Made by a program: the position numbers and the translations under genes. A model generated the notes under the pieces. It ran no database searches, was not told the origin of the DNA, and saw only the letters and a program-made list of their open reading frames with translations. DNA of 64,000 nucleotides, taken from the NCBI GenBank assembly GCA_023484105.1, contig JAMDBD010000009.1, forward strand, positions 62,001 to 126,000, written 5' to 3'. The stretch is from Thermoplasmatota archaeon. Its GTDB lineage: Archaea; Thermoplasmatota; Thermoplasmata; Thermoplasmatales; Thermoplasmataceae. This document shows, one piece after another, positions 56,144-64,000 of the stretch (its first letter is position 1; each line of letters begins with the position of its first letter).

Positions 56144-57274
56144 GTGGAATTCAAACCTGATCTGATCAGAAAGTTGGAGCTCTTCTTCGGTCTTTTAGCG
56201 GTATTTATTTCCATCGCATTTTCTGTATATTTCCTCTATGATATCATATCAAACTTATCGGCAGCATCGCTTGTGATCTCAACAGATCCTGATTTCGCAG
56301 GGTTTGGGTATCTCTTCCCTCTTATGGTCGGTCTCTCTGTTATTCTTCCTCTTATAATTATTCTATCCCTATATATTTACGATGTGAAACTTGGTGAATA
56401 TGGACGGTATTCTGTAATGAGGATGTTTGCGGTTCTGATCACCACCAATCTACTTCTTACAATACTTCTACCCATATTCATTCCGTCCCCTTCGGCAATT
56501 CCATCGGTGTTTTTCACGGCAACGCCATATGCAACCTTTATGGTGGAGATATACGAAATTATATACGAATATGCACTTGTGTTTCTGCTCCCTATAGTCA
56601 TTTTTTCAATCGTTTTAATCGGTCTTTCCGGAAATAAAAGATACAGAAGAATAGTTACCGGCATCACAGACCGTGACATAGAGGCAGCACAATATGCAGC
56701 TGTTTCCATAGTTCCAATCCTGCTGATTCTCTTTCTGTACAACTACACTGGAGGCGGAGATCTCTTCACATTCATTCTCTATGCTGCTGAGTTCGTCATA
56801 CTGTCTTATGTATTCATAAGATTTGGAATATTCTCATCCTCCATGCTTTATCTGTCAATTTCTTCCATCGATCTCGGCCTAAACTGGCTTTCGTCAATTG
56901 ACACCGCAACCACATTTGCACTTTCAGAAACTGTATCTCTTTTCGTCCTTTTCTGGGCACTTATTGGAATCACCTCACTGTTTGCAGTCATATTCACAAT
57001 TGCAGGCGCGTCACGGCACTACAGGCTTCGCGAGGCACCTGAGGTTTCTGAAAAACATACCAGCTTAGGGGCAGGATCTGTTGCTCGGAAGAAAAAGAGG
57101 ATGGAAGGACCATCTCCGTGGATAAACAGCGTATGCCCGTCATGCGGATCAATTACATTCAAGATTGAGAATGATGGATCACTAACCTGCCTCAAATGCG
57201 GAGCGAAAATAGATAGAGATGCTGAAGGCCCGATGAACGTGAGAATTGATTACTCAAGGTCGCCAAGATTCTAG
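56144..57274 (+). CDS. membrane protein with C-terminal zinc ribbon
   Basis: A 376-residue protein: about eight to nine membrane helices over residues 10-295, a basic linker (GSVARKKKRMEG) and a zinc ribbon near residues 330-355 (CPSCGSITF and CLKCGAKI). I do not recognise the family; many archaea have membrane proteins with similar cytosolic zinc ribbons. The GTG start at 56144 follows the AlaX-like gene by 16 bp on the same strand, so co-transcription is likely. It converges with the MFS gene, overlapping its stop by four bases. Confidence 0.7.
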   Translation: MEFKPDLIRKLELFFGLLAVFISIAFSVYFLYDIISNLSAASLVISTDPDFAGFGYLFPLMVGLSVILPLIIILSLYIYDVKLGEYGRYSVMRMFAVLITTNLLLTILLPIFIPSPSAIPSVFFTATPYATFMVEIYEIIYEYALVFLLPIVIFSIVLIGLSGNKRYRRIVTGITDRDIEAAQYAAVSIVPILLILFLYNYTGGGDLFTFILYAAEFVILSYVFIRFGIFSSSMLYLSISSIDLGLNWLSSIDTATTFALSETVSLFVLFWALIGITSLFAVIFTIAGASRHYRLREAPEVSEKHTSLGAGSVARKKKRMEGPSPWINSVCPSCGSITFKIENDGSLTCLKCGAKIDRDAEGPMNVRIDYSRSPRF

Positions 57275-58365
57275 TTTCTTCGATGCGTATTGACAATCTT
57301 TCTGGATACAACTGTTAAAAAAGCGAACACTAGGGCTGGCAGAAATATAATGAACGCCGAAGTGAATCCCATTATGCTGAATAATATTCCTCCAGTAAAG
57401 CTGCCAGCCATAAAACCTGCACCAAACATACTTTCATAATAAAAAACCCCAGTCCCAGGTGATGATTTTGTGGAGATGTACGCAAGAAGCTTGGAAAAGG
57501 CGATTGCAACTCCCGCTGAGGAGGGTATCGTAACAAGAACGATAAAAAGCAAACTGTGATTTACAGATAGCAGAAGCGGGAATGCCAATAAGGTAGATGA
57601 TACTGTAACATAATAAATCCAGTTTCTGCTGTGGATATAATTCATTGCGATGAATGTTATGGCCGTTACCATTGGTGGTATAGTGGCCACCAGACCGATA
57701 AGATATATCTGTATGCCGGATATCTTAAGGAAAGGAATTATGACGTAGTAAAAATATCCGCTTGAAAGACCAACGAGAAACAGCGGAAGAAACATCATAT
57801 ATAGCGGTTTGGACTCATTTTTCGTGGATGTATTTTCACTCTCCTTCCTGGGATTAAAGAATACAGCCAGTAGAAAGAATACAGCTATAATGACAAAAAG
57901 TTCCCCGTATCCGGTAAACTCAAGAATCACTCCTGCCATCAGTGGAGCAACCAGGTTCGGGATCCCCCACGCAGTCGAATATCTTTCGGCAAGCATGTCC
58001 TTTCCAATCTGACCTATGAATATCTCAGAGGCTATCCAATAGGTACCCGTGGCGAAATCAGAAACAATGAGGAGTGGAAAAAAGAGCGATTTATAGAAAA
58101 AAATCAACATAACAGTTACTGGTAGCATGATGGCTTCAGAAAATATTACAATCTTCCTGATTCTGGTAATATTTCCATCCTTTATGTAAAATGAAACCAA
58201 GGCATAAGGCAGCCCTATGAATACTCCCAGGAATCCGGTCAGTTCATACCCGTAATTTAGAGAGACAGCTATTATTGGAAAAACGAAGGCAAGAGAAAAC
58301 CAGCCTATAGCATAAAAGAAACTGGCAACCGGAATTATAATCTCATTGCTCCTAAACGGCGCCAC
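57271..58365 (-). CDS. MFS-type transporter
   Basis: A 364-residue protein with about eleven to twelve hydrophobic helices in two halves joined by a charged loop near residue 175 (NPRKESENTSTKNESKP). It looks like a major facilitator: FIGLPYALVSFYI, WGIPNLVAPLMAGVILE and a C-terminal half with GSFTGGILFSIMGF. The substrate is unknown. The GTG start at 58365 has a minus-strand TATA (ATATATCAAA, 58383-58392) 23 nt upstream. Confidence 0.75.
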   Translation of the reverse strand: MAPFRSNEIIIPVASFFYAIGWFSLAFVFPIIAVSLNYGYELTGFLGVFIGLPYALVSFYIKDGNITRIRKIVIFSEAIMLPVTVMLIFFYKSLFFPLLIVSDFATGTYWIASEIFIGQIGKDMLAERYSTAWGIPNLVAPLMAGVILEFTGYGELFVIIAVFFLLAVFFNPRKESENTSTKNESKPLYMMFLPLFLVGLSSGYFYYVIIPFLKISGIQIYLIGLVATIPPMVTAITFIAMNYIHSRNWIYYVTVSSTLLAFPLLLSVNHSLLFIVLVTIPSSAGVAIAFSKLLAYISTKSSPGTGVFYYESMFGAGFMAGSFTGGILFSIMGFTSAFIIFLPALVFAFLTVVSRKIVNTHRRN

Positions 58366-58733
58366 GCAGGATCATAATCGTTTGATATATATCACATTGC
58401 ATAAAGGCGGTCTGCGCACAGGTCCTGCAACCAACCGAATACCATAAGGCTGAACGCAAAATGAATGATACAGACACATTACCACAAATGGAGCCAATAG
58501 ATGGTAAAGTTTCATCAGTTACAGTTCAAATTCTTACTGATTTGGGTGGTTTAAAGAAAACCAATCATCAGGACTGAAAGCAATCTATTTTCAATGTCAC
58601 CATGTTAACAGTATAATCTGCTCCTTTCCTGACACCCTGGCCATACCAAATCGCAATGCAATTCTTAGTAAGTCTATTAACTCATCCACCAAAGGTAAAA
58701 ATTTATGCTGGATTTAACTAATCAAGATCTGGC
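58366..58733. other. 368-bp intergenic region
   Basis: Lies between two divergent genes. It contains the minus-strand TATA of the MFS gene and a plus-strand AAAAATTTATG (58697-58707) ahead of the AMMECR1 gene. A 38-codon ORF (58461-58577) is present but has no independent support. No RNA gene is visible. Confidence 0.4.
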
Positions 58734-59324
58734 ATGAATTTACCGGAGATTAACAGTATCGTGGACGGATCAGATAAAAGCATGGATAAAGTGCTGATCA
58801 ATCTGGCTATCCAGGGGGTTTCAGATGCAGTCCTGGGAACCAAGAGGAATTTAAGTTTTCCAGATTCGCCTGTTATCGGAGTTTTTGTTACAGTAACAAT
58901 TCATGGGCGCCTAAGGGGATGTATAGGATTTCCAGAAGGCCATAGGAACTTATTGTATGATACTTATGAGGCTGGGCGGCTCGCTGCCTCTGAAGATCCA
59001 AGATTTACGCCTGTGAAGAAGGATGAACTCTCAAATCTTGATATAGAAGTTACTTTACTAGGGCCTCTTACTGAAGTGGATCCTGAAAAATGGAACGGAT
59101 TTGTCAGGGGGCTGCACGGCATAGTAGTCCGCAGCAGATATTCTTCTGGTCTTCTTCTTCCGCAGGTTGCCGTGGAGTACGATCTTAGCTGGAAAGAGTT
59201 CCTCAATGAAACATGTATGAAGGCCGGTCTCAGAGAAGGATGTTATAACGACAGAGATGTAAAGGTGTTTGTATTCAATGGAAGAAGGATAATTGCCGGG
59301 GCCGAAACGAAAGAAGGGGAGTGA
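58734..59324 (+). CDS. AMMECR1-domain protein
   Basis: A 196-residue protein of the AMMECR1 family, conserved from archaea to humans. The diagnostic segment GRLRGCIGFPEG is at residues 60-71, followed by AASEDPRFTPV and LDIEVTLLGPLTEV. The molecular function is not established; in archaea the domain is often adjacent to or fused with MEMO- or radical SAM-type genes, which are absent here. The length is that of the stand-alone archaeal form. Confidence 0.9.
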   Translation: MNLPEINSIVDGSDKSMDKVLINLAIQGVSDAVLGTKRNLSFPDSPVIGVFVTVTIHGRLRGCIGFPEGHRNLLYDTYEAGRLAASEDPRFTPVKKDELSNLDIEVTLLGPLTEVDPEKWNGFVRGLHGIVVRSRYSSGLLLPQVAVEYDLSWKEFLNETCMKAGLREGCYNDRDVKVFVFNGRRIIAGAETKEGE

Positions 59325-59371
59325 TCAGCCTAAGTACTGCAGTTTCGTAGCATCATTTATAATGGACGATG

Positions 59372-60223
59372 TCACTGATCTCTGGGTATTCTCATCCTGT
59401 TCATTGCATCCCAGAATGAGCTATCCATTGACATAAGTCCGTTGAATTGGCCAGCACCCATCAGCCATTCTCCACCGTCAATTGTAATAACCTCGCCGTT
59501 TATGAACCCGGCTCCTTCTGACATCAGGAAAATTGCAAGATTAGCTATTTCATCAAGCCTTCCAAATCTCCCGAATGGATTTTTCCTCTTGACTGACTCA
59601 ACAATTTCTTCGCTTGGCATCAGTCTTTTCATCATCCTTTCAGTATCAAATGGTCCAGGGGCAATTGCGTTTACCCTGATCCCCTTTATCCCCCATTCCA
59701 CTGCAAGAGATCTGGTCAGGGCCAAAACCCCTGCCTTTGATACAGCAGAAGGAACGACAAAGGCAGATCCGGTCCAGGCATAGGTTGCTGTGATGTTTAT
59801 TATATTGCCTTTTGAACCGGTGGAGATCCATTTTCTGCCAATTACCATAGAACAGTTTATTGTGCCGTTCAGTACAGTTCCTATGATTGATTGAAACCCA
59901 TGTTCCGAAATGTTTTCTGTTCTATTGATAAAATTTCCAGCGGCATTGTTGACAAGGACATCCACACCATCCATTTCAGAGTAAGCAGAATCTAATGCAT
60001 TTGATATATGTTCCCAGTTCCTCACGTCTCCAACCCTGAAGATTGCTTTTCCGCCATTCTTTGATATGGATTCCACCGCATTGGCCAAGTTCTTTTCGTT
60101 TCTGCTTATTATAGCAACAGTTGCTCCAAGTGCAGCTGCCCTCTCAGCAATAGCATACCCTATTCCAGTCGCTCCCCCTGTAACTATCACTTTCTTATTT
60201 CTTAGGAGATTTTCTATGAACAT
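59372..60223 (-). CDS. SDR oxidoreductase, 2,4-dienoyl-CoA reductase-like
   Basis: A 283-residue short-chain dehydrogenase. The cofactor loop is TGGATGIGYAIA (15-26); VNNAAGNF is normal. The classical YxxxK tyrosine is replaced (PSAVSK, Ser159/Lys163). Instead Tyr148 in ITATYAWTGSAFVVPSA matches the mitochondrial-type NADPH 2,4-dienoyl-CoA reductase arrangement, where that Tyr and the Lys are catalytic. This suggests use in breakdown of unsaturated fatty acids or alkyl-CoA. AAGGTG lies before ATG 60223. Confidence 0.78.
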   Translation of the reverse strand: MFIENLLRNKKVIVTGGATGIGYAIAERAAALGATVAIISRNEKNLANAVESISKNGGKAIFRVGDVRNWEHISNALDSAYSEMDGVDVLVNNAAGNFINRTENISEHGFQSIIGTVLNGTINCSMVIGRKWISTGSKGNIINITATYAWTGSAFVVPSAVSKAGVLALTRSLAVEWGIKGIRVNAIAPGPFDTERMMKRLMPSEEIVESVKRKNPFGRFGRLDEIANLAIFLMSEGAGFINGEVITIDGGEWLMGAGQFNGLMSMDSSFWDAMNRMRIPRDQ

Positions 60224-60300
60224 AGCACCTTAACCGAACCAGAAGGATAAACCTGTTCATCTCCAGAAAAATATTATTACCTGTCAGTGATGAATGTGAG

Positions 60301-61446
60301 ATGGATACAAGGGGACTTTACATTTCCTTTTCAAGGGCATTAAGATCCTTTATTCTAACAATTTTAGCTTTTTCCTCTCCGTATTTTCTTGTCAGCCATG
60401 GACTTAACTACATTGAAGTAGGTGTTATCCTTCTTTTCAGTGCTGCATTTTCAACTATTTTCATATATGCTATTCCCTCCTTCAGGTTACCAGTCAGAAG
60501 CCGTATAGTGATCTCATGGGCTTTATTCTCCCTTTCTCTCATTCTCCTCCTGATATTTCAGAGCGTTCTTGGTTACTTGCTCGCCATACTTACTGGTGGT
60601 CTCTCTCTAAGTGGAAAAGATATGTCAGCCAACCAGCCAATAGAACAGTATGCGATTGGCAGTTTCTATACCGATCAGAAGACAAAAAATATTCAGTTTT
60701 CATATTATAATTTCCTTTCTTATGGAGGAAATGCTTTGGCAGCGGGATTGGTCATAATTTTCCCTTCAATTTCATTCTCCTCTATTTTCCTTCTGTGTGC
60801 TGTTCTGGGCCTGTTATCAGGAGTGCCATATCTTATGGTCAGATTTCCAGAACCTGTTCATTCAAAAAGCGGAATCATACTTTCTGAGGAAGCCAGAAGA
60901 TTGAGGAACAGACTCGGCGCCCTTTTCGGGTTGGATGCATTTGGAGGGGGATTCGTCAGCACTTCAATGATTGCACTCTGGTTTCTGGCTGTATTTTCTG
61001 TACCACTTTCAGTCACTGGATACATATTTGTCGTGGTCAACATCCTTACTGCCATTTCCGTTATAATTTCAGGCAGAATTTCAAGCAGATATGGACTGAT
61101 AAGGACAATGGTGGCGAGTCACCTCATCAGCAATTCATTCCTGATCCTAATGTCTGTCTTTCATATACTGATTTTCGCAGAAATCTTTCTTTTCCTAAGA
61201 CAGACAACAAGCCAGATGGATGTCTCTCCGAGAGATAGCTTCATAAATACGGTCATAGATGCAAATTCCAGGGTGAAAACAAACTCCCAGTTTTTGGCAA
61301 TAAGAAACGCTTCAACAATCCCTGCACCCGCAGTTGGAGGGGAATTACTGGCAACCATCCCTCAGTTTATGCCAGCGGTATCAGGAATAATAAAGTCAGT
61401 GTATGACCTTTCCCTCTATGTGTTGTTCAGAAATTATAAGATATGA
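60301..61446 (+). CDS. MFS-like membrane transporter
   Basis: A 381-residue protein with about ten to twelve membrane helices, the major facilitator pattern (FSAAFSTIFIYAIPSFRLP, basic loop, then SGRISSRYGLIRTMVASHL). QTTSQMDVSPRDSFIN is a polar loop near residue 305. It differs from the other MFS gene in this window and is not an obvious paralogue. The substrate is unknown. A TATA-like AAATATTATT lies 26 nt before ATG 60301. Confidence 0.7.
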   Translation: MDTRGLYISFSRALRSFILTILAFSSPYFLVSHGLNYIEVGVILLFSAAFSTIFIYAIPSFRLPVRSRIVISWALFSLSLILLLIFQSVLGYLLAILTGGLSLSGKDMSANQPIEQYAIGSFYTDQKTKNIQFSYYNFLSYGGNALAAGLVIIFPSISFSSIFLLCAVLGLLSGVPYLMVRFPEPVHSKSGIILSEEARRLRNRLGALFGLDAFGGGFVSTSMIALWFLAVFSVPLSVTGYIFVVVNILTAISVIISGRISSRYGLIRTMVASHLISNSFLILMSVFHILIFAEIFLFLRQTTSQMDVSPRDSFINTVIDANSRVKTNSQFLAIRNASTIPAPAVGGELLATIPQFMPAVSGIIKSVYDLSLYVLFRNYKI

Positions 61447-61473
61447 GTATATTTTGTATATCTATTAAGGAAT

Positions 61474-62019
61474 TTAGAGCAATGCCTTAAGCTTTTCAAA
61501 CTCTTCGGGTGTTATCTCCCCGCGTGCCAGACGCATTTTCAGTGCTGTCAGTGGATCCTCTGTGACACCACCAGCACCCTGTTTCTGCAAGTGCTGGTTT
61601 ATCTTATTCTGAATAAGTTGAAGGCCCTTCGTGGTATAGTCCCTTAGCTTCTTCCAGAATGTCCAGTCTTCATTTACGCCCATTCCGGTTATGATAAGAT
61701 GGTCCTCAAGTATGCCCTGTTTCATTTCAACCGATGTTATCTGGTCATACCTGAACTGCCTTGTCTCAAAAGACATCAATCCCTTGGATACCAGCATAAG
61801 GCGATGGTTTGTCAAAACCATCCATGGATGACCGAGCTGTTCACCGGATGCGCCACTTCCGAAGGCTCGCATGTTCATGCCCTGGGCATGGGTACCGGCA
61901 ATACACCTGAGAGAAAACTCAATATTCTCTCCCGGAGAGAGCATCTTGGAAAGTCTTTCCATGTACTTCTCTGGCAACTGGGTAAATTTGGGCAGCGGTT
62001 CATTCTCTTCCTGGTCCAT
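61474..62019 (-). CDS. PH-like and SHOCT domain protein
   Basis: A 181-residue protein. Residues about 60-135 have the beta-strand pattern of bacterial PH domains (GHPWMVLTNHRLMLVSKG, ITSVEMKQGILEDHLIIT). The last 28 residues (DPLTALKMRLARGEITPEEF and following) form a SHOCT domain, a short helix pair found at protein ends and thought to mediate oligomerisation. The start is ATG 62019 rather than ATG 62058 because a strong TATA (62037-62050) lies 24 nt before it. Exact role unknown. Confidence 0.75.
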   Translation of the reverse strand: MDQEENEPLPKFTQLPEKYMERLSKMLSPGENIEFSLRCIAGTHAQGMNMRAFGSGASGEQLGHPWMVLTNHRLMLVSKGLMSFETRQFRYDQITSVEMKQGILEDHLIITGMGVNEDWTFWKKLRDYTTKGLQLIQNKINQHLQKQGAGGVTEDPLTALKMRLARGEITPEEFEKLKALL

Positions 62020-62036
62020 GAAATTGTAATCCCAAA

Positions 62037-62050
62037 CTATATATGTATTT
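62037..62050 (-). promoter_or_regulatory. TATA element for the PH-SHOCT gene
   Basis: The minus strand reads AAATACATATATAG, centred 22-25 nt before ATG 62019, fixing the start there. Confidence 0.55.
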
Positions 62051-62093
62051 ATCGGCATGAATCTGGCTCTGCTGTTTTTTAACGCGGAATAAC

Positions 62094-62258
62094 CTATTTC
62101 AGGCGGCCTATGACGATCATACCAGCATATTCGTAAAATCCAACCATGTCAGTATCCTTCAAATCAAGCAATTTACTTATTTTTTTTGGTATTGTTATCC
62201 TCATTGAACCACCCTTGGCAGAGACATGTGCAACTTCCAGCAATGTTTTCTTATCCAC
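62094..62258 (-). CDS. AbrB/SpoVT-like swapped-hairpin protein (54 residues)
   Basis: A small protein starting at GTG 62258 and stopping at TAG 62094-62096. The core, VSAKGGSMRITIPKKISKLL then LKDTDMVGFYEYAGMIVIGR, is the beta-hairpin/helix pattern of AbrB, MazE and archaeal relatives that dimerise to bind DNA. A minus-strand TATA-like GATTTAATTAAT lies about 23 nt before the GTG. It sits 74 bp upstream of the PH-SHOCT gene on the same strand and may regulate it. No toxin gene is adjacent. Confidence 0.65.
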   Translation of the reverse strand: MDKKTLLEVAHVSAKGGSMRITIPKKISKLLDLKDTDMVGFYEYAGMIVIGRLK

Positions 62259-62421
62259 CAGGTGCAATTATATCATTAATTAAATCTTTGCCGAAAACGG
62301 AGAATTTCTCTCCAATTAAGTGCTGAAAATACGGATCATACAAAATATTGCGATCAAACTGGCAATATCACCGAAAGGCCATATATGACAAAGTATTAGA
62401 CTTTAGAATCCATCCAGAACC

Positions 62422-63093
62422 ATGTCAGAGGCAATATTTTCAATGGTTATTGCGCTTGACCTCTGCAGTGAAGCAAGGAAAGACGGTATAGTTTCAAACT
62501 GTCATGATTCAGAAATAGTCAGATCACTTATAGAATTGACAGATTCCCACACTGGAGAAGTTGTGAGCGCTAAACTTTTTACCTCGCTCAGATTCGACTG
62601 TGACTATGTATTATGGGTCACAGCTAGAAACGTGAATATAATACCCGCAATAAGATCGGCTCTTGAGGCATCTGGTTATCTGAGATCATTTCCATATTAC
62701 TTTCTCTCTCTTTATGAAGATTCACCATATACAAAGGAAGGGATCACCCTTGAGGATACGTTGAGAAAAGGTTCACTCAATTATCTTGTGGCATATCCCA
62801 TGTCGAAGAGCAACGATTGGTATCTGCTGCCATTCGATGAACGGAAAAGAATAATGGCGCAGCACATAGGCATGGCAGTCTCACACAGAGAGAACAGGAA
62901 CATCCGTTCATATACGACTTATTCATTCGGCATCTCAGATCAGGAATTTGTGGTTATATACGAAGTCGACAGCCTTGTTGCCTGGTCACATGTGACTTCC
63001 AAACTTAGGGAAGCTGAGGCAAGAAAGTGGATCACAAAGGAAACTCCAATACTGGTAGGATCCAGATGCTGGGAATTCATCAGTGAAGTTTGA
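62422..63093 (+). CDS. chlorite dismutase-family heme protein (HemQ-like)
   Basis: A 223-residue protein of the Cld/HemQ family. The segments YLVAYPMSKSNDWYLLPFDERK (residues 121-142), IMAQHIGMAVSH and YTTYSFGISDQEFVVIYEVD are characteristic. His148 lies where relatives have the heme-ligand histidine. In many prokaryotes the family oxidatively decarboxylates coproheme; archaeal members are less studied, so coproheme decarboxylase, heme peroxidase or heme binding are all possible. The start ATG 62422 has AAGTATTAGA 26 nt upstream. Convergent with the alcohol dehydrogenase, overlapping by 14 bp. Confidence 0.8.
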   Translation: MSEAIFSMVIALDLCSEARKDGIVSNCHDSEIVRSLIELTDSHTGEVVSAKLFTSLRFDCDYVLWVTARNVNIIPAIRSALEASGYLRSFPYYFLSLYEDSPYTKEGITLEDTLRKGSLNYLVAYPMSKSNDWYLLPFDERKRIMAQHIGMAVSHRENRNIRSYTTYSFGISDQEFVVIYEVDSLVAWSHVTSKLREAEARKWITKETPILVGSRCWEFISEV

Positions 63094-64000
63094 TAAATAT
63101 CTTTCCGAGATTCTTCCTGTTCTTCATCTCAGAATAAGCTTTGCCAATTCCGTCCAGGAAGACCTTCTCGTGCTCCACTGCCTTCAATTGTCCACGTGAC
63201 ACCATTTCCATTGCACTTTTCATGTCCTCCGTGGTAGAACTTATGCTACCTGATACGGACAAACCTTTCAGGATTGTAACTCCAAGGGGAAGAGGAAAAG
63301 CAGCTGGAGACACATTACCTATAACAACGATCCTCCCACCGGCAGCCAATGACTTGAAAGACTTTTCAAAAGTTGGAATTCCAACAGTTTCAAGGACAAC
63401 GTCAGCCCCTCCATTTTTCTTTTTCACGATCTCATCAATTTGATCAGGGGAAATAACCTCATCAGCACCGTATTCCATTATTTTCTCGTTCTTCCACGGA
63501 GAGGTGGATTCTGCAAAAACTCTAGCTCCAAGGGCCTTCCCAATCTGGACAGCATGTATCCCTACACCTCCTCCGGCCCCTGTTACTAACAGATTTTCTC
63601 CCTTCTTGAGCCTTCCAACATGCACGAGTGCATGATATACCATTCCTGTGACACATGCTGAGATTGCAGCATCCTCATCACTCACTCCGGAAGGTATTTT
63701 CACTAGCCCACGCGCATCAGCAACTATATATTCCGAGTATGATCCGTTGCGCGTCTCCCCATATGTAATTTTGTTCTGACAAAGATTTGTATCCCCGACC
63801 TTACAGTACTTGCACTTTCCACATGGTATGTATATCAGACTGGCAACTCTATCGCCAACACTGAACCCGGAAACACCCTCGCCGACATACTCAATTTTCC
63901 CAGCTATTTCATGACCTGGGATCACCGGTAAAGTGACTCTGGGAAAGAAACCCTCCATCGTTAGTATATCCCTGTAACATATCCCTGTAACATCCTGTCT
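63080..64000 (-). CDS. zinc-dependent alcohol dehydrogenase (partial, runs off the edge)
   Basis: A medium-chain dehydrogenase. The frame stays open to the window edge beyond ATG 63958, and the upstream codons read VTGICYRDIL, which fits the catalytic-zinc cysteine region of the family, so the true start lies outside. PGHEIAGKI carries the catalytic His and Glu, the structural zinc cysteines are in PCGKCKYCKVGDTNLC, and the NAD(P) loop is GAGGGVGIHAVQIGKALGA. The C-terminal KNLGKIFIKL is complete. The substrate is unknown. Confidence 0.9.
   Translation of the reverse strand, partial: RQDVTGICYRDILTMEGFFPRVTLPVIPGHEIAGKIEYVGEGVSGFSVGDRVASLIYIPCGKCKYCKVGDTNLCQNKITYGETRNGSYSEYIVADARGLVKIPSGVSDEDAAISACVTGMVYHALVHVGRLKKGENLLVTGAGGGVGIHAVQIGKALGARVFAESTSPWKNEKIMEYGADEVISPDQIDEIVKKKNGGADVVLETVGIPTFEKSFKSLAAGGRIVVIGNVSPAAFPLPLGVTILKGLSVSGSISSTTEDMKSAMEMVSRGQLKAVEHEKVFLDGIGKAYSEMKNRKNLGKIFIKLH

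Noticed and set aside
58461-58577. 38-codon ORF in the MFS/AMMECR1 spacer
   Set aside because: No clear promoter spacing, ribosome site or recognisable domain; chance cannot be excluded.
59700-59780. SDR gene as a dead enzyme because the YxxxK tyrosine is missing
   Set aside because: The alternative Tyr/Lys arrangement of dienoyl-CoA reductases is intact.
63966-63991. 13-bp tandem duplication near the right edge, suspected of shifting the alcohol dehydrogenase frame
   Set aside because: The present frame through both copies reads VTGICYRDIL, which fits the normal family sequence, so the repeat is probably coincidental and harmless.

Overview
The window is archaeal and fits the Thermoplasmatales/Thermoplasmata. 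It carries a proteasome beta subunit and a 745-residue VAT-type AAA ATPase, both of which, as far as I can recall those proteins, closely resemble the Thermoplasma versions. It also has TFB, aRF1, Gar1, Pcc1, a two-subunit archaeal aspartate transcarbamoylase, a class II HMG-CoA reductase, FttA/aCPSF1, a split transketolase and FtsZ. Many genes have an AT-rich TATA element 22-28 nt upstream of the start codon and no room for a leader, so leaderless transcription is common. Genes inside operons instead overlap (ATGA/GTGA) or have a Shine-Dalgarno sequence. I found no rRNA, tRNA, CRISPR array or intact insertion sequence. Species cannot be named from this window alone.

Layout. 0-19.7 kb is mostly housekeeping: a membrane protein, an MTA/SAH-type deaminase, an ABC exporter pair, ribA, a methyltransferase, purC with an aldo/keto reductase, small regulators, a stand-alone PolB-type exonuclease, HMG-CoA reductase, pyrB-pyrI, peroxiredoxin with DUF2240, Dph6, a radical SAM protein, and a regulator-purB-wHTH operon. 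19.8-31.6 kb is a cell-surface island: three co-directional large secreted proteins share a type IV pilin-like N-terminus (two carry beta-propeller repeats), followed by a convergent 1025-residue repeat protein with a C-terminal anchor and a divergent processive glycosyltransferase. 31.7-48.0 kb returns to core functions: ftsZ, transketolase N and C subunits plus transaldolase, fttA, psmB, VAT, aRF1, pyrH, ileS, thiL and the archaeosine-synthase radical SAM partner. 48-64 kb mixes an amino acid permease, small proteins, a second surface protein next to an HxlR regulator, gar1-tfb, pcc1/AlaX, transporters, AMMECR1, a dienoyl-CoA-reductase-like SDR, a PH-SHOCT protein, a 54-residue AbrB-like protein, a chlorite-dismutase-like (HemQ-type) protein and an alcohol dehydrogenase running off the edge.

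The most unusual sequence-level observations are as follows. (1) A 139-bp insertion at the 3' end of the archaeosine-synthase radical SAM gene consists of a perfect 113-bp direct repeat and a perfect 37-bp inverted repeat with microhomology at both junctions. This is the pattern expected of a two-step template switch; it rewrote the protein C-terminus and moved its stop from 4 to 143 nt ahead of thiL. (2) A seven-base homopolymer separates a surface protein from an otherwise perfect signal peptide in another frame. (3) A 15-codon ORF, apparently leaderless, ends one base before the transketolase start. (4) An AlaX-type editing protein lacks all three histidines expected in the zinc site. (5) The three-gene pilin-like/propeller cluster shares N-terminal and C-terminal modules. 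(6) Three divergent gene pairs have start codons only 42-46 bp apart with overlapping TATA elements. (7) A 9-bp dyad lies just upstream of the HxlR promoter.
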